From Closterium sp. NIES-65 (lineage: Eukaryota > Streptophyta > Zygnematophyceae > Desmidiales > Closteriaceae), in assembly GCA_948144175.1 (NCBI GenBank), contig CANXME010002579.1, positions 2,044,001 to 2,108,000 of the forward strand: 64,000 nt of DNA, given 5' to 3'. The notes under the pieces were generated by a model. It searched no databases and had not been told where the DNA came from. It saw nothing but the letters and a program-made list of their open reading frames with translations. Both the position numbers and the translations under genes were made by a program. Each line of letters begins with the position of its first letter. The first letter of the stretch is position 1. Below, in pieces: positions 43,899 through 55,300 of this stretch.

Positions 43899-46800
43899 TC
43901 AAGAGGAGAGGAAGTGAGGCAAGACAGGCACAAGACCCAACTGCGTGCAGCAACGCTGATGATCACAAGGCGCAAGTGCCTTGGTGAAGACATCAGCAGT
44001 GTTGGCCTCAGAGGCCACGTACGCAAGTCGCAGCTGTCCACGCTGCTGTAGCTCACGAGCAAGAAAGTAACGAAGAGCAATGTGCTTCGTTCTGTGCTCC
44101 AGTCGCTGCTCTCGACACAAGGCCAGCATGGCCTTGTTGTCTACGTACACGACTGGAGGAGAACGAGGCTGCTCTCCAAGGTCGGTCAGCAGGTAGGTGA
44201 GCCAGCGTAACTCCTGTGCAGCCATAGCCCCAGCGTAGATCTCAGCCTCACAACTGGAGCCGAGAACAGAAGACGAGCGGGTAGCCCGCCACGAGACAGA
44301 GCCGGAACCAAGGCTGAAGGTGTAACCCTGTGACGACCGCTGCGTAGCCTGGTCGTCAGCCCAAGAAGCGTCTGCGTGCCCAGTGAGGACCACTGGACTG
44401 CGCCCTCCAAGCACTAGCCCCATGCCCGACGTACTGCACAAGTAGCGCAACACCCTCTTCGCTGCAGCCATGTGCTCTGGTCGGTGTCTCCCAGGAGCAA
44501 CAAAGCGTGCGAGAATGCTAAGAGGGTATGCGAGGTCAGGTCGTGTGCAGGTCATCAGGTACATGAGGCAGCCAACAAGCTCTGCAAACGGGCCACTCGA
44601 CTCTACGGACTCATCCGAAGGCAGAGCTGAGAGCGAGTGGCGAGTAGGCAGAGGAGTGGCCTGAGGCGAGGAGTACGTGAAGCCGAAGCGCTGAAGGACC
44701 TGCTGCACCATGTGTGACTGAGTCAGGGTAATGGTGCGGCGTGCTCTGTCCCGGGTGATCTGCAAGCCAAGGTAGCTGCGCAGTTCACCCAGGTCAGTGC
44801 ACGTGTGTCTCTTCTGCAGCTCGGACTTCACGTAGGCGAGTCCAGCAGTGTCAGCTGTGGCAAAGACCAAGTCGTCGACGTACACGAGGATGTAGAACGG
44901 CGGCAGAGAGGTGTCGGTGCGCAGAAACAGCGACGGGTCGGCAGTGGAAGGAGCAAACCCAAGTGCCGCGAGCGTAGTCCTCAGTGTGTCGTGCCACTCA
45001 CGTGGCGCCTGGCGGAGACCGTAGACTGGACGCCGGAGACTCCACTGGGTACCAGGAGGGAAAGACCCAGTGAAGCCAGGTGGGCGACGCAGCCAGATCT
45101 CCTCGTGCAGGCTGCCCTGCAAGAAAGCTGTGCTGAAGTCGAGAGAGTGCAGCTCGTAGTCACGGTGAGCAGCAACGTGTAGCAGAACCCGAAGAGTGGT
45201 CATCTTCGGGGTGGGGGAGAAGGTCTGAAAGTAGTCAACCCCCTGCCGCTGACTGAAGCCACGAGCCACGTAACGCGCCTTGAAGACAGGCGGAGAACCC
45301 GGCGGCCGCTTCACCCTGAAAATCCACATGCCACTGACGATGTTCGCCCCAGGAGGGGGAACAGCGTCAACGTAGGTGCCTGTGGACTTCCAGGAAGCCA
45401 TCTCTGCATCCATAGCTGCCTGCCACTGAGAGGAGTAGGGACCCTCTATCGCCTCCGCGTAAGAGCGCGGAGTCGGGATGTCTGGTGCATCCGGGTCTCC
45501 CTCAGGGGCTAGCAGTACAGACGCGAGACGAGGTGAAGCGGCGGCCAGACACTGGAACTCCTCCTGCCTGTCCTCAAGGACGTCCGTGCCAAGGGCACAC
45601 TCACCCCCGACGGACGGAGGACAGGCGGACTCAGACTCAGTGACAAGACGAGCAGCGTAGTCTAGACGACAGCGCGCAGCAAAGTCGACAAGCTCAGTGA
45701 CAAGGGCAGACGCAGCAGACGACTCGAAGGAGGGGTCAGTGACAGCAGTAGCCAGGAGACGCGTGACAGTAGGACTGGCAGCACGAAGGGCGTCCGACTC
45801 CGGGTCGGCAAGAGCAGGAAGAGAGGAAGCAGGAGGAGAAGGCAAAGGGGCACGCAGAGGAGCAGTGGACGGACGCAGTGACATCCGGTGCGTGCCAGGG
45901 ACAGGAGGAGGACGCTGACGCGACCCGCGACCACTAGCGCGCTCAGGACGAACAGGCGACACAGGACGAGACGCAGGCTCACGACGCTCAGTAAGACCTC
46001 CAGTCGGACCAGCGTAGGGAGAAGGAGCAGGCAAAGGGGAGGCAGGCTGTAGCTGTGGCTGTGACCGGACAGGCTGCGGACCCTCTAAGGGAGGAGGAGG
46101 AGGTGTAAGACCAAGAACCTGCTGCAGGAGCGGAACGAAGTACGGTCGGGGCCGCGCGGCGACGCTAGAAACAGCAGGAACAGCACCAGCAGCCCCGGCA
46201 GGAGCACCCACTCCAGTAGCACCTCCAGCAGCACCACCAGAAGCTCCAGAACCTCCAGCCGCAGCACCAGGAGCACTGTCAGTCGGGCCGCCAACGGCAG
46301 GCTCAGCACCAACACCCTCAGCAGGACCAGCTCCAGGAGAACTCTCAGACTCAGCAGCTCCAGCACCCACAGTACGAGCGCCGGCGGGGCGCGCAGCAGC
46401 AGTACCCTCTGCAGCCGAAGAACCACCAGCACCAGCAGCACGCCTCCAGCGCCCGGCAAACCACTCACGCAGCTCCTGTGGGGAGAGTGGCTCCCGGCGA
46501 GACGAAGCACCCCCAGGCACAGCACCTCCAGGCTCAGCACCCCTAGACACAGCACCCCCAGGCACGTCACCCCCAAGCTCAGCACCCCCAGGCTCAGCAA
46601 CCCCAGGCTCAGCACCCCCAGGCTCAGCACCCCCAGGCACAGCACCCCCAGACTCGGCACCTCCAGACTCAGCACCCCCAGGCACAGCACCCCCAGGCTC
46701 AGCACCCCCAGGCTCAGCACCCCCAGACTCGGCACCTCCAGGCTCAGCACCCCCAGACTCCGCACCCCCAGGCTCAGCTCCCGCAGCAGCACCAGAGTCA

Positions 46801-49627
46801 CCAGTGACCTCGACAGGCTCGACCGCGTCTACCTGGGACACACCTGAAGGGGCAGGACCCTGAGGGGGGAGGGGGACTACCGGGGGGGGACCTGGTACCA
46901 AGAAGAGCGGGGGTGGGGGGAGGGACGGAGTGCGGTAGGGGAAGAGGCGGTAGTAGGGTACCGACTCGTCGAACGTGACGTCCTGGGAGGACAGAACACG
47001 TCGAGAGGTGGGGTGGTAAAACTGCCACCCAGGGGCGTCGGGGGGGAACCCCAGGAAGACGCAGGGAGAAGCACGAGGGGATAGCTTGTCCGCAGACAGG
47101 TCGCGAACAAACGCCCGAGATCCCCAGACCCGGAACGCCGACGCATCGCCAACCTTCCCCGTCCACAGCAGGGCTGGGGAGGTCTCCGGTCGAGAGACCC
47201 TGGGGTGGAGGTTGATCTGGTGCGCAGCATACCTGACCGCAAACGGCCACAGAAAATGGGGAGCAGCCGCATGCATCATGGACGTACGAGCGACGTCCAT
47301 GACCATGCCAATGCGGCGCTCAGCAATCCCATTCTGCTGCGGTGAGTCCGGAAGCGTGAAGGTCTGACGGATGCCTCGCGCACGACAGTAGGCACTCAGG
47401 AGGCCAGAGGAGAACTCTCCGCCTCTGTCCGAGTGCAGACGCAAAACAGGGAAGTCAGAGCCAAAGCTCCTCCGAAGCTGGAGACGAGCTGCGCGGATCC
47501 AGTCGATCAACACCGCAGTGACCTCACCCTTGCTGCGCAAGGGGAAGACTGTGGTGTAACGCGAGTAGTCGTCAACCACCAGCAGGAAGTAGCGCTCCTG
47601 ACCCTGTCCACGGACGCGGGCTGGGCCCCACACATCCATGTGAAGCGTCTGCAACGGGGCCTCTGTCGGAGGAAACTGGGAGGAGTGAGGGGCAGCACGC
47701 TGGCGCCCCTCGACACAGGGGACACAGGTGGGGCCAGGGCCCGGAGGAAGGGGAGGGAGAGACCGGGGAAGACCAGACACAAGGACTCGCGAGGCCATGC
47801 CTCTGAGCCGAAGCAGAGAGGGGTGGCCAAGGCGGTGGTGCCAGAGGAGGGTCTCGTGAGACAAACGACGGCACGAGCAGGGGGCAGACTCAGGACCAGA
47901 CCTGGACGCTGCAGCAAACACCTGACCAGACGAAGTGACCCTACCAGACTCAGCACCTGGAGGAGAAGCAGTGGTCAGAGTGTACAGGCTCGACCCTGGC
48001 CGACGTGTAAACGTAGCCAGGTGGCGACCTGTATCCGCCTCCGTGCAGTGGGTCACCCGCTGACGAGCAGGGGTGAACTGGTGGACACCCGCATCCTGGA
48101 GGTCAGCACCACTCACCAAGTTCGTCGAGAACGAGGGGAGGTAGAGACCAGTCAGGGTGCCAGAGGGGGCCGCCGGACACGGGAGGACAGTGGAGAAGCG
48201 AGACAGGACAGGCCCCCCAGAGGGGTCAGCCAGGGACACCGCAACCGGCCGACTCAGCGGCGTGAGAGTGGTGCGGTCCCGAAAGAAGGAGCGAGACGCT
48301 CCAGAGTCAAGGGTGAAGGTGTGAGAGGCCGAAGCCGACACAGTACCTGAGAGGGCAGACTCACCAGCACCTGAGAGCACAGACGCACTGGCACCTAGAG
48401 CAGCAGCCTCACTAGTACCTGACGCGGCAGTACCAATGCCCGGGTCGGGCGGGAAACACCGGTAACAGTCATCCTCATCACTACCAATCGCAGCATACAT
48501 AGCAGAGAGAATAGCATCAAAATCAAGATCATAAATAGCTACACCAGCCCTAGACAGCTCTCCCCAGCGGGGGATCTCAGCTGCCTCCGGAAACTGCTGA
48601 CGCCAGGCGTCAGTCAGGCGGCCAAAGCAGCGGCGGGCAGTGTGGGCGCCTCCACACCTCTCCCCTGCACGGTCACCGGTGCGGAGAACGTAGGGGCAAG
48701 GACCAAGCGCACCACCACGCTGACGCTGCGAGTACCACTCACGGAGCTGCTGAGGGGCGGGGACGGTGCGAGAGCGCTGCTGCTGCTGTGGCTGCTGCTG
48801 CGGCTGCTGCTGCTGCTGCTGCTGGCGCTGACCACCCCCGGAGCTGCTCCGCTGGGACGAGCCACTCCGACCCCCGCCTCCACTGCCACCCCCGCCTCCA
48901 CCGCCACCCCCGTCTCCACCTCCACCTCCCCCACCAGGACCGTCGCTCCCACCGCTCCCACCGCCTCCTCCGCTACCACCTCCGCCGCCACCTCCGCCTC
49001 CACCGCCGCCACCAGTACCTCCACTCCCGCCACCACCCCCACCGCCACCCCCACTCCCCCCGCCACCCCCACCGCCTCCTCCACCGCCCCCTCTAGCTCC
49101 ACCCGCTCCCTTGCCCCCCTTGCCCTTGCCAGCGCGGCGTCTGCCGCTGGGGGCAGACGCCGCGCCGACCGACTCAAAACCAGTGAGGTCGGCCGCAGCG
49201 GCAGAGGCGACAGAGGGCAGCAGGGGGGAAGGACCACACCCCTCAAAGATAGGGGTGCGAGGGTCACCCCGAGAGGCCCCTACAGCGACAATACTCTTCT
49301 CAGCCGCTAGCAGGGACTCCTCAAGGAGGTCGACAGTGAGAGTGGTGGGACAGACAGAGAGAAACTGGTCCCTAACGACACGAAGGGACTCAGGGAGACG
49401 GGTGACGAGAAAGTAAGACGTGCAGCAGCATCGCGGGTCGCCCACTTGGAGCGAACGGCAGAGTCAGCATCAGCAGGTGGGGCAGGGACAGCGCCAGAGA
49501 CAAAGTCAAAGAGAGAGACCTCATCTATCGCATCACACAGTAAGTACAGCTGCAGGTCTTCAATCCAGACGGCAAAGTCAATGGCCCTCCCCTCAGCGTC
49601 AAAGGTAAGAACATTGGGGGTGGCCAT
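43899..49627 (-). CDS. Copia-C2 gag-pol polyprotein; gag disrupted by deletion
   Basis: The start corresponding to C1 is the minus-strand ATG at 49627 (MATPNVLTFDAEGRAIDFAVW). After ATRDAAARL (about 49412) some 270 bp of gag present in C1 are missing and the frame changes; the main frame is then open from 49445 to the stop at 43899. It has the poly-Gly tract, a Gln-rich stretch (about 48779-48830), CX13CX3HX4C, protease TLDSGAS, integrase (HHRLGH, CVPC, DVWGP, SDRGGEF, NGIAER), GGAEP repeats, reverse transcriptase YVDD (about 44873-44884) and RNase H. The pol part looks intact, but loss of the capsid core means C2 would need Gag from another copy. Confidence 0.92.
46500..46795 (-). repeat. 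GGAEP-type coding repeat of C2
   Basis: About 20 tandem 15-bp units coding GGAEP, GGAES or GGAVP between integrase and reverse transcriptase. They are more uniform than in C1. Confidence 0.9.
48779..49110 (-). repeat. Poly-Gly and poly-Gln coding tracts of C2
   Basis: Gly-rich tract (about 48840-49110) followed in the protein by a Gln-rich run from CTG/CTGCTG repeats on the plus strand (48779-48830). Both are low-complexity stretches between Gag and the Cys/His motif. Confidence 0.88.
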
Positions 49628-49689
49628 GACAGCAGCTGAAAATCTCACCGGGCTGGGAGAGGCGGGTAGGTCAGCAGCAGAGGAACAGC

Positions 49690-50640
49690 AGCACGGCTCC
49701 GCAGGCGGCTCGGGCGGCGCGGGCGGCTCGGCGGCGGCTCGGGCGGCGGCTCGGCGGCGGTTCGGCGGCGGCTCGGCGGCGGCTCGGCGGCGGCTCAGGC
49801 GGCGGCGGCTCGGCGGCGGCTCGGCTGCTGCTGGGCGGCGCGGGCGGCTCGGGCGTCACGGGCGGCTCGGCGGCGGCTCTGGCGGCTCGGCGGCGGCTCG
49901 GGCGGCGGCTCGGCGGCGGCTCGGCGGCGGCTCGGCGACGGCTCGGCGGCGGCTCGGCGGCGGCTCAGGCGGCGGCGGCTGCTGCTGGGCGGATCGGCGG
50001 GGCCGCGTAGCAGAGTGGCGGCGGGGCCGCGACCGAAGAGAGCGGCGGGGCCGCTACCGAAGAGAGCGGCGGGGCCGCGTAGCAGGGGGCGGCGGGGCCG
50101 CGTAGCAGAGGGCGGCGAGGCCGCGTAGCAGAGGGCGGCGAGGCCGCGTAGCAGAGGGCGGCGGGGCCGCGTCCGAAGAGAGCGGCGGGGCCGCGTAGCA
50201 GGGGGCGGCGGGGCCGCGTAGCAGAGGGCGGCGAGGCCGCGTAGCAGAGGGCGGCGGGGCCGCGATCGAAGGGCGGCGGGGCCGCGTAGCAGAGGGCGGC
50301 GGGGCCGCGTAGTAGAGGGCGGCGGGGCCGCGTGGCAAAGGGCGGCGGGGCCGCTATCGAAGGGCGGCGGGGCCGCGTAGCAGAGGGCGGCGGGGCCGCG
50401 TAGCAGAGGGCGGCGGGGCCGCGTAGCAGAGGGCGGCGGGGCCGCGAGGCAGAGGGCGGCGGGGCCGCGTAGCCGAGGGCGGCGGGGCCGCGATCGAAGG
50501 GCGGCGGCGGGGCCGCGTAGCAGAGGGCGGCGGGGCCGCGATCGAAGGGCGGCGGGGCCGCTAGGGAAGGGCGGCGGAGCCGCGAGGGGAAGGGCGGCGC
50601 AACGGTCCGCTAGGGGCGACACGACGGGTCGCTAAAAAAA
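49690..50640 (-). repeat. GC-rich tandem repeats in the C2 leader
   Basis: Between primer site and gag. Most of it (about 50000-50580) is an array of 23-bp-type units, on the plus strand GGCGGCGGGGCCGCG followed by TAGCAGAG or ATCGAAG. The part nearest gag (49700-49980) is built from CGGCGGCTCGG units. Frames through it (49795-50622 minus) translate to Ala/Pro/Arg repeats and are treated as non-coding. Confidence 0.88.
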
Positions 50641-50641
50641 A

Positions 50642-50661
50642 AACGCGCCTCGGGGCGCGGT
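50642..50661 (-). other. Leader hairpin of C2
   Basis: On the minus strand ACCGCGCC-CCGA-GGCGCGTT, the counterpart of the C1 hairpin: same loop and an identical inner stem, one outer pair lost. Confidence 0.6.
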
Positions 50662-50698
50662 TCGGTGGGCCCTAGAAGCAGTCCCTAGGAGGGAACCT

Positions 50699-50710
50699 GC
50701 TCTGATTCCA
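50699..50710 (-). promoter_or_regulatory. Primer binding site of C2
   Basis: On the minus strand TGGAATCAGAGC, abutting the 5' LTR. It differs by one base from the usual initiator-Met site. Confidence 0.8.
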
Positions 50711-50842
50711 TGTGGAAACAAAGAACGAGAATTGAATGACTATGAACGAAGTGAGTACAAATAGGAAACCCTAATTGGGTTGTACCCCCTATGGGATACC
50801 CCACTATAGCCTACAGAAACAAGTAAGCTATAAGTTCTGACA
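50711..50842 (-). repeat. 5' LTR of C2 (132 bp)
   Basis: Identical by eye to 43570-43701. Followed on its outer side by GTAAC. Confidence 0.95.
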
Positions 50843-51308
50843 GTAACTAACGTACTTATTCGTGTTACTAACCATACAAGTAACGCACTTCCTCTTAGTA
50901 CCAACCACACTGGTAAGTAACTCACTGACTCACGGTACGGACCACATCGGTAAGTAACGCACTCACTGTTAGCACCAACTACACGGGTAAGTAACTCACT
51001 TAGTTTAAGTAGCAACCATACAGGTAAGTAACGCACTTAATCTTAGAACCAACCACATGGGTAGCTAAGATATATTTTATTGGTACCAGCCACAATGATA
51101 GGTAACGCACTAACCATTAGTACCAACCATACGGTAAGTAACACACTCACTCTTAGTACCAACTAGACGGGTAAGTAACCTACTTACTCGTATTACTAAC
51201 CATACAAGTAAGTAACGCACTTCCTTTTAGTACCAACCACACAGGTAAGCAACGCACTTACTGTTAATATCAACCAGATGAATAAGTAACGCACTTACTC
51301 CTAATATT
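50843..51308 (-). repeat. 39-bp minisatellite, antisense block
   Basis: Reverse-oriented units (TTAGTACCAACCACAC, GTAAGTAACGCACTTA). The part to 51100 belongs to duplication copy 1; 51101-51308 is outside it. It ends at the A5 LTR. Confidence 0.9.
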
Positions 51309-52286
51309 TGTTGGGTGCAAATTCACATTGCACGACATCCTGCCGTCTGTTTGTACGAGTATGCGTGTGCGAATGCATTTGGGTTTGAATGGAATGTTCG
51401 TGTGTTTGTTTGCTTTCGCAATTTTCGCTTGAAGCAATTGCAGGTACTCGCGCATTATGCGCTTCGGCATAACATTGTACGCGCTATGAACAGTACAAGC
51501 AGAAAGGATGAGCTCGCAAAGGAACCCAAGATGGAATGTTGAAGGTTGGATGTTGTTTGTCTGTATCTGCATGCTACAGGGCCAGGGGAAACCAGTGGAA
51601 CCAGCATTTGGCTGGTTGGGCAAAGACAAAACAGGTTCTGTTTTTAGGAACTGAACCTGGTTGTTGTTTTCCCAGGTTGGAAAAACAGAACCAGAGGTTC
51701 TTCACCAACCTACCACCTGCTATTTTGTCCAGCCAGGTTGGTTCTGTTGCTTGGAATTATTTGGGATCATCCCTGGTTGTTCCCAGGTTGATTCCCAAGG
51801 TCCTTGCTAGCTAGAGCTATTTATTCCTTCTCTGTTTGTACCTGAATATAGTGAAATTGATTCAAGCGAATTCCTCCCTTCCTGGAATTTCGTTTCTACG
51901 CGGTGCGACAGCGGAATGCTACCCGAGTCAACGCTAGTACGCTAGCACTCCAACGCTAGGCTAACGCTGTCCGAGCCATAACTTCGTAATGGCAAAATTT
52001 TTCGCGAGGCAACTTGGCTTATTTTAAAGCTCTTAGAGTGAGCTTCGATATAGTAAATTCTCAGCTTAATCCGATCTACGGTCTGCACGATACGCTGCGC
52101 GACGTTCAAGGTACTCTTGCTGTTTTGACTAAGTCCCTCTTGATCCCTCTCTCTACAAACTCGGACCCAAGGATAGGGGCTGGTCTTGTACCACGCACCC
52201 AAGGACCCTTGGAGGTGACCCCGAGGAGAGGTTTTAAGTGTGATAAAGTCTTAATAGCTTGAGTTTATTAGGCCCTTACACCAACA
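51309..52286 (+). repeat. 5' LTR of A5 with internal deletion
   Basis: 978 bp. About 115 bp are missing at 51537-51540, where CCCAAGATGGAATG jumps to TTGAAGGTTGGATG. Confidence 0.92.
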
Positions 52287-52289
52287 AGC

Positions 52290-52301
52290 TGGTATCAGAG
52301 C
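52290..52301 (+). promoter_or_regulatory. Primer binding site of A5
   Basis: TGGTATCAGAGC three bases after the LTR. Confidence 0.9.
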
Positions 52302-52332
52302 TGCGTTATAGTGATCCTCGTTATAGGTAGCT

Positions 52333-55300
52333 ATGGCGGGCAACACCTCGGCGGTAGCTGGTGAATCTTCAGCCCAAGATCGTAGCGGCAGCCAAGATTC
52401 TGGTGTTTCTGCGCCAAGGGGAGCGCGAACAAGCCAGGGCTCGCTGATCAAGGAGGTGCTGAAAAACTTCACCGTCGAGAAGTTCAATGGTGAGGGCTAT
52501 GATGATTGGGCCTGGAAAATGCAACTTTATTTCCGTCAGATCGGATTGCTGAAACTAATGATTGGGGAGGAGCCTAGACCGAGTGACCCCGCCCTTCAGG
52601 AAGATCGGCAGGCTACTACTTGATGTCGCAGAGTTTGGAGCTGAACCAGCGCCACCACGTCATGCACCTGCTGCTGGAGGTTGAGTGCGGTCCAAAGGCG
52701 TGGACGGTGTTGAAGGAGCTGCACGCCCCTACCTCCGTCGCTGCGACGCTCATGATGGAGAGAGAGCTGTCTGCGTTGCGCCTAAGCGAGGGATAGCCGG
52801 TACAACCCATCCTGGACAAGGTGCGTGATCTCTACGCGAAGCTGGCGATTGCGGGAATCACTTACCCGGAGCAGACCAAGTGCCTGAAGATGCTCTCGCT
52901 GCTGCCGGAATCGTGGCTTCAATTCACGAGCGGATTGAACCTACCGCAGAACCAAAGCTTGTGGACGCTCGAGTGGGTGCGGACGAAGATTCTGGAGGAG
53001 GACTTCCGTCGCCGCCAACTGAGGGGTGGAGACGACGGCAGCAGCGGCTACGGGATGCAAGGGAGCCGACGTGGCAAAGGACGTGGCTTCGGTGGTGCTG
53101 GACGCGGTGCAAAGAAAGACGACGACTCCAACGACCAACAAGGAGGTACCGGTTGGGGTCGCGGTGCGAAATCTGGACGTGGGGGCAAGTCGGGTGGTGG
53201 TGGCAAAATGAAAGGGAGTTGCTGGTATTGTGAGAAGGAAGGGCACCCCTGGTTTTTGTGCTATAAGAAACCCGATGGATGGACCCCCCAGAATCGTCAC
53301 CAGGATGGCGGCGCGCGGAGGAACCAGAAAAACGGCGCCAACATGGTCGCTGATTCGTCCGACAACAACCCGAAGGGCAACGGCGGTGCGGAGAAGAAGA
53401 AGGAGCGCACCGCGGGCCAATTCTTCCATATGGGAGACAAGGGGGAGCAAGGAGACGCATCTGCTAAGGTTGGAGCAGAGCTGCACCCCTTGGACTATTA
53501 GGTGTTGGACACAGGCGCTGCTTGGACAATGACGCCGCGCAAGGACCTGCTGGACGATGTACGAGCTGCTCCGATCAACGAGGTGTGCTCCGCCTCTGGA
53601 CACGCGCTGAAGGTGGCTGGTGCGGGAAGAGCTGCGTTTAAGGGAGCAGATGGCAAGCCGGTGGTGCTGCACGACGTTCTTCTTGTTCCTGAACTCAAGG
53701 CCAACCTCATCTCCCTCCGTAAGCTTGGCAAGGCTGGGGTGAGCACTAGCACGCATGGGGCACGCACTTATAAGGGGAGGCTGGGCAATCGGGTGCTTTG
53801 GGATCTGCACGAGAGCAAGGACGTGTACAGATCTATGTGGCAGCTGCCGGCGCTGGCGTGGCACGGTGGGGGGCAGGCTGGAGAGGGGTCTGCATCCCAG
53901 GGGGAGCGCAACGCCGTTGGAGGTGTTGGTGTGAAAGTGTCGGCCAGATCTGGGGAGACAGATTGGGCAACTGCATACTGACGTTTGGGGCATGTGGTAA
54001 TGCCTTTGCTGAAGCAGCTGGAGAAGGATGGAGCCGTTAAGGGCTTGAAGCTGAACGGACAATCACCCGATGATAACTGTGAGATTTGCCTCCTTTCAAA
54101 GTTCACCCGTTTCCCCTTCCATAGTGTGGCTGGCAGGAGCAAAAAGCCGTTGGAGCTGGTCCACATGGACTTGGTGGGGCCGCTGCCGGTGCAAGGGCAC
54201 AAGGGGGAGCGGTACTTCCTAACCATAGTGGATGACTGGAGCAGGCTAATGTGGGCGTATCCGCTGAAGCAGAAAGATCACGCCGCCTCCACAATTCGGG
54301 ACGATTGGCTGCCGTTCGTGGAGAAGCAAGCGGAGTGTGTGGTGAAGCGGATTAGGACAGATCGGGGTGGTGAGTTCCTTGGAGCTGAGATGACGGCCTG
54401 GATCAAGAAGCAGGGCATCCAGAGGGAGCTGACCACGGCTTACACCCACAGTCTAACGGTGTAGCAGAACGGGCGAACCGGACAATTCTGGAGACAGCTA
54501 GGGCGCTGCTCATAGAATCTGGGCTGGGCAACTTGATGTGGCCCCATGCTGTTCGGCACGCTACCGTCGCTAGGAACAGGGTACTCACAAAGGTTGGGGA
54601 TGACTCGTGGGTGCCGTTGGAGAGGTGGCTTGGGAGGAAGCCGCCGGTGGACATGCTGAGGGTGTTCGGTTGCATGGCAGTCGCCCACGTCCCCAAGACC
54701 TACCGCAGTAAGTTGGGGGCGAGTGCAATCTGGTGTGTGCATTTGGGGCTGGCTGCTGAGAGCAAGGGATGGCTGCTGTGGGAACCTTCCAAGGGTGTGT
54801 TGTTTGACAGCAGGGATGTGAAGTTTGTTGAGGGCATGATGTATGGGAGCTGGGAGAAACAGCCGGAGGCCAGGGTGTCCCAGCAAATGGAGCAGATCAC
54901 CATGCAGCTGGACCTGACTCCTAGTGTGTGGGAGGAGGGAGAGGAGGCAGCTGCAGAGGGTGGTGATGGAAAGAAGGTACAGGAGGCACCTGCTGGTGGA
55001 GAAAATGATGTGGAGACTGGCACTAGTGGAGCTGCTGGATCTGAGGGGAAAGAGCAGCAGCAGGGGAAAACTAAGAAGCCGAAGGGTGTCGTTATGAAGG
55101 GATGGGAGACACCCGTCTCCAGGCCAGGACGTACCCGTATGGCTACTAAGAAGCTGACTGCAGGAGCTGATGTAGCGGAGCAGCAGCTTGGGACTGAGGA
55201 GGCATTGCTGATTCTACCGCATGGCTATGACCCGGATGAGGAGGATGAACCTGCCTACTGTTTTCTTGCCCCTGCACCAGAGGAACCAGCTAGCATGGAC

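Larger units (their letters stand above)
43570..50842 (-). mobile_element. Copia-C2, full-length young element on the minus strand
   Basis: 7,273 bp with 132-bp LTRs (43570-43701, 50711-50842) that appear identical, and perfect GTAAC target duplications (43565-43569, 50843-50847). The empty site survives at 61283-61287 in duplication copy 2. Same family as C1 but with a different LTR and leader sequence, so it is a sister lineage. It inserted in minisatellite. Confidence 0.96.
32857..51100. repeat. Segmental duplication, copy 1 (contains C1 and C2)
   Basis: Matches 58027-61540 in order and orientation, apart from two insertions: C1 with its GCTAC duplication and C2 with its GTAAC duplication. 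Subtracting 7,452 and 7,278 bp from 18,244 leaves 3,514 bp, exactly the length of copy 2. By eye, copies differ at roughly one base per hundred in 33540-34179. Confidence 0.92.

Noticed and set aside
49795-50622. 275-codon minus-strand ORF in the C2 leader
   Set aside because: Translation of the 23-bp repeat array; upstream of the true gag start.
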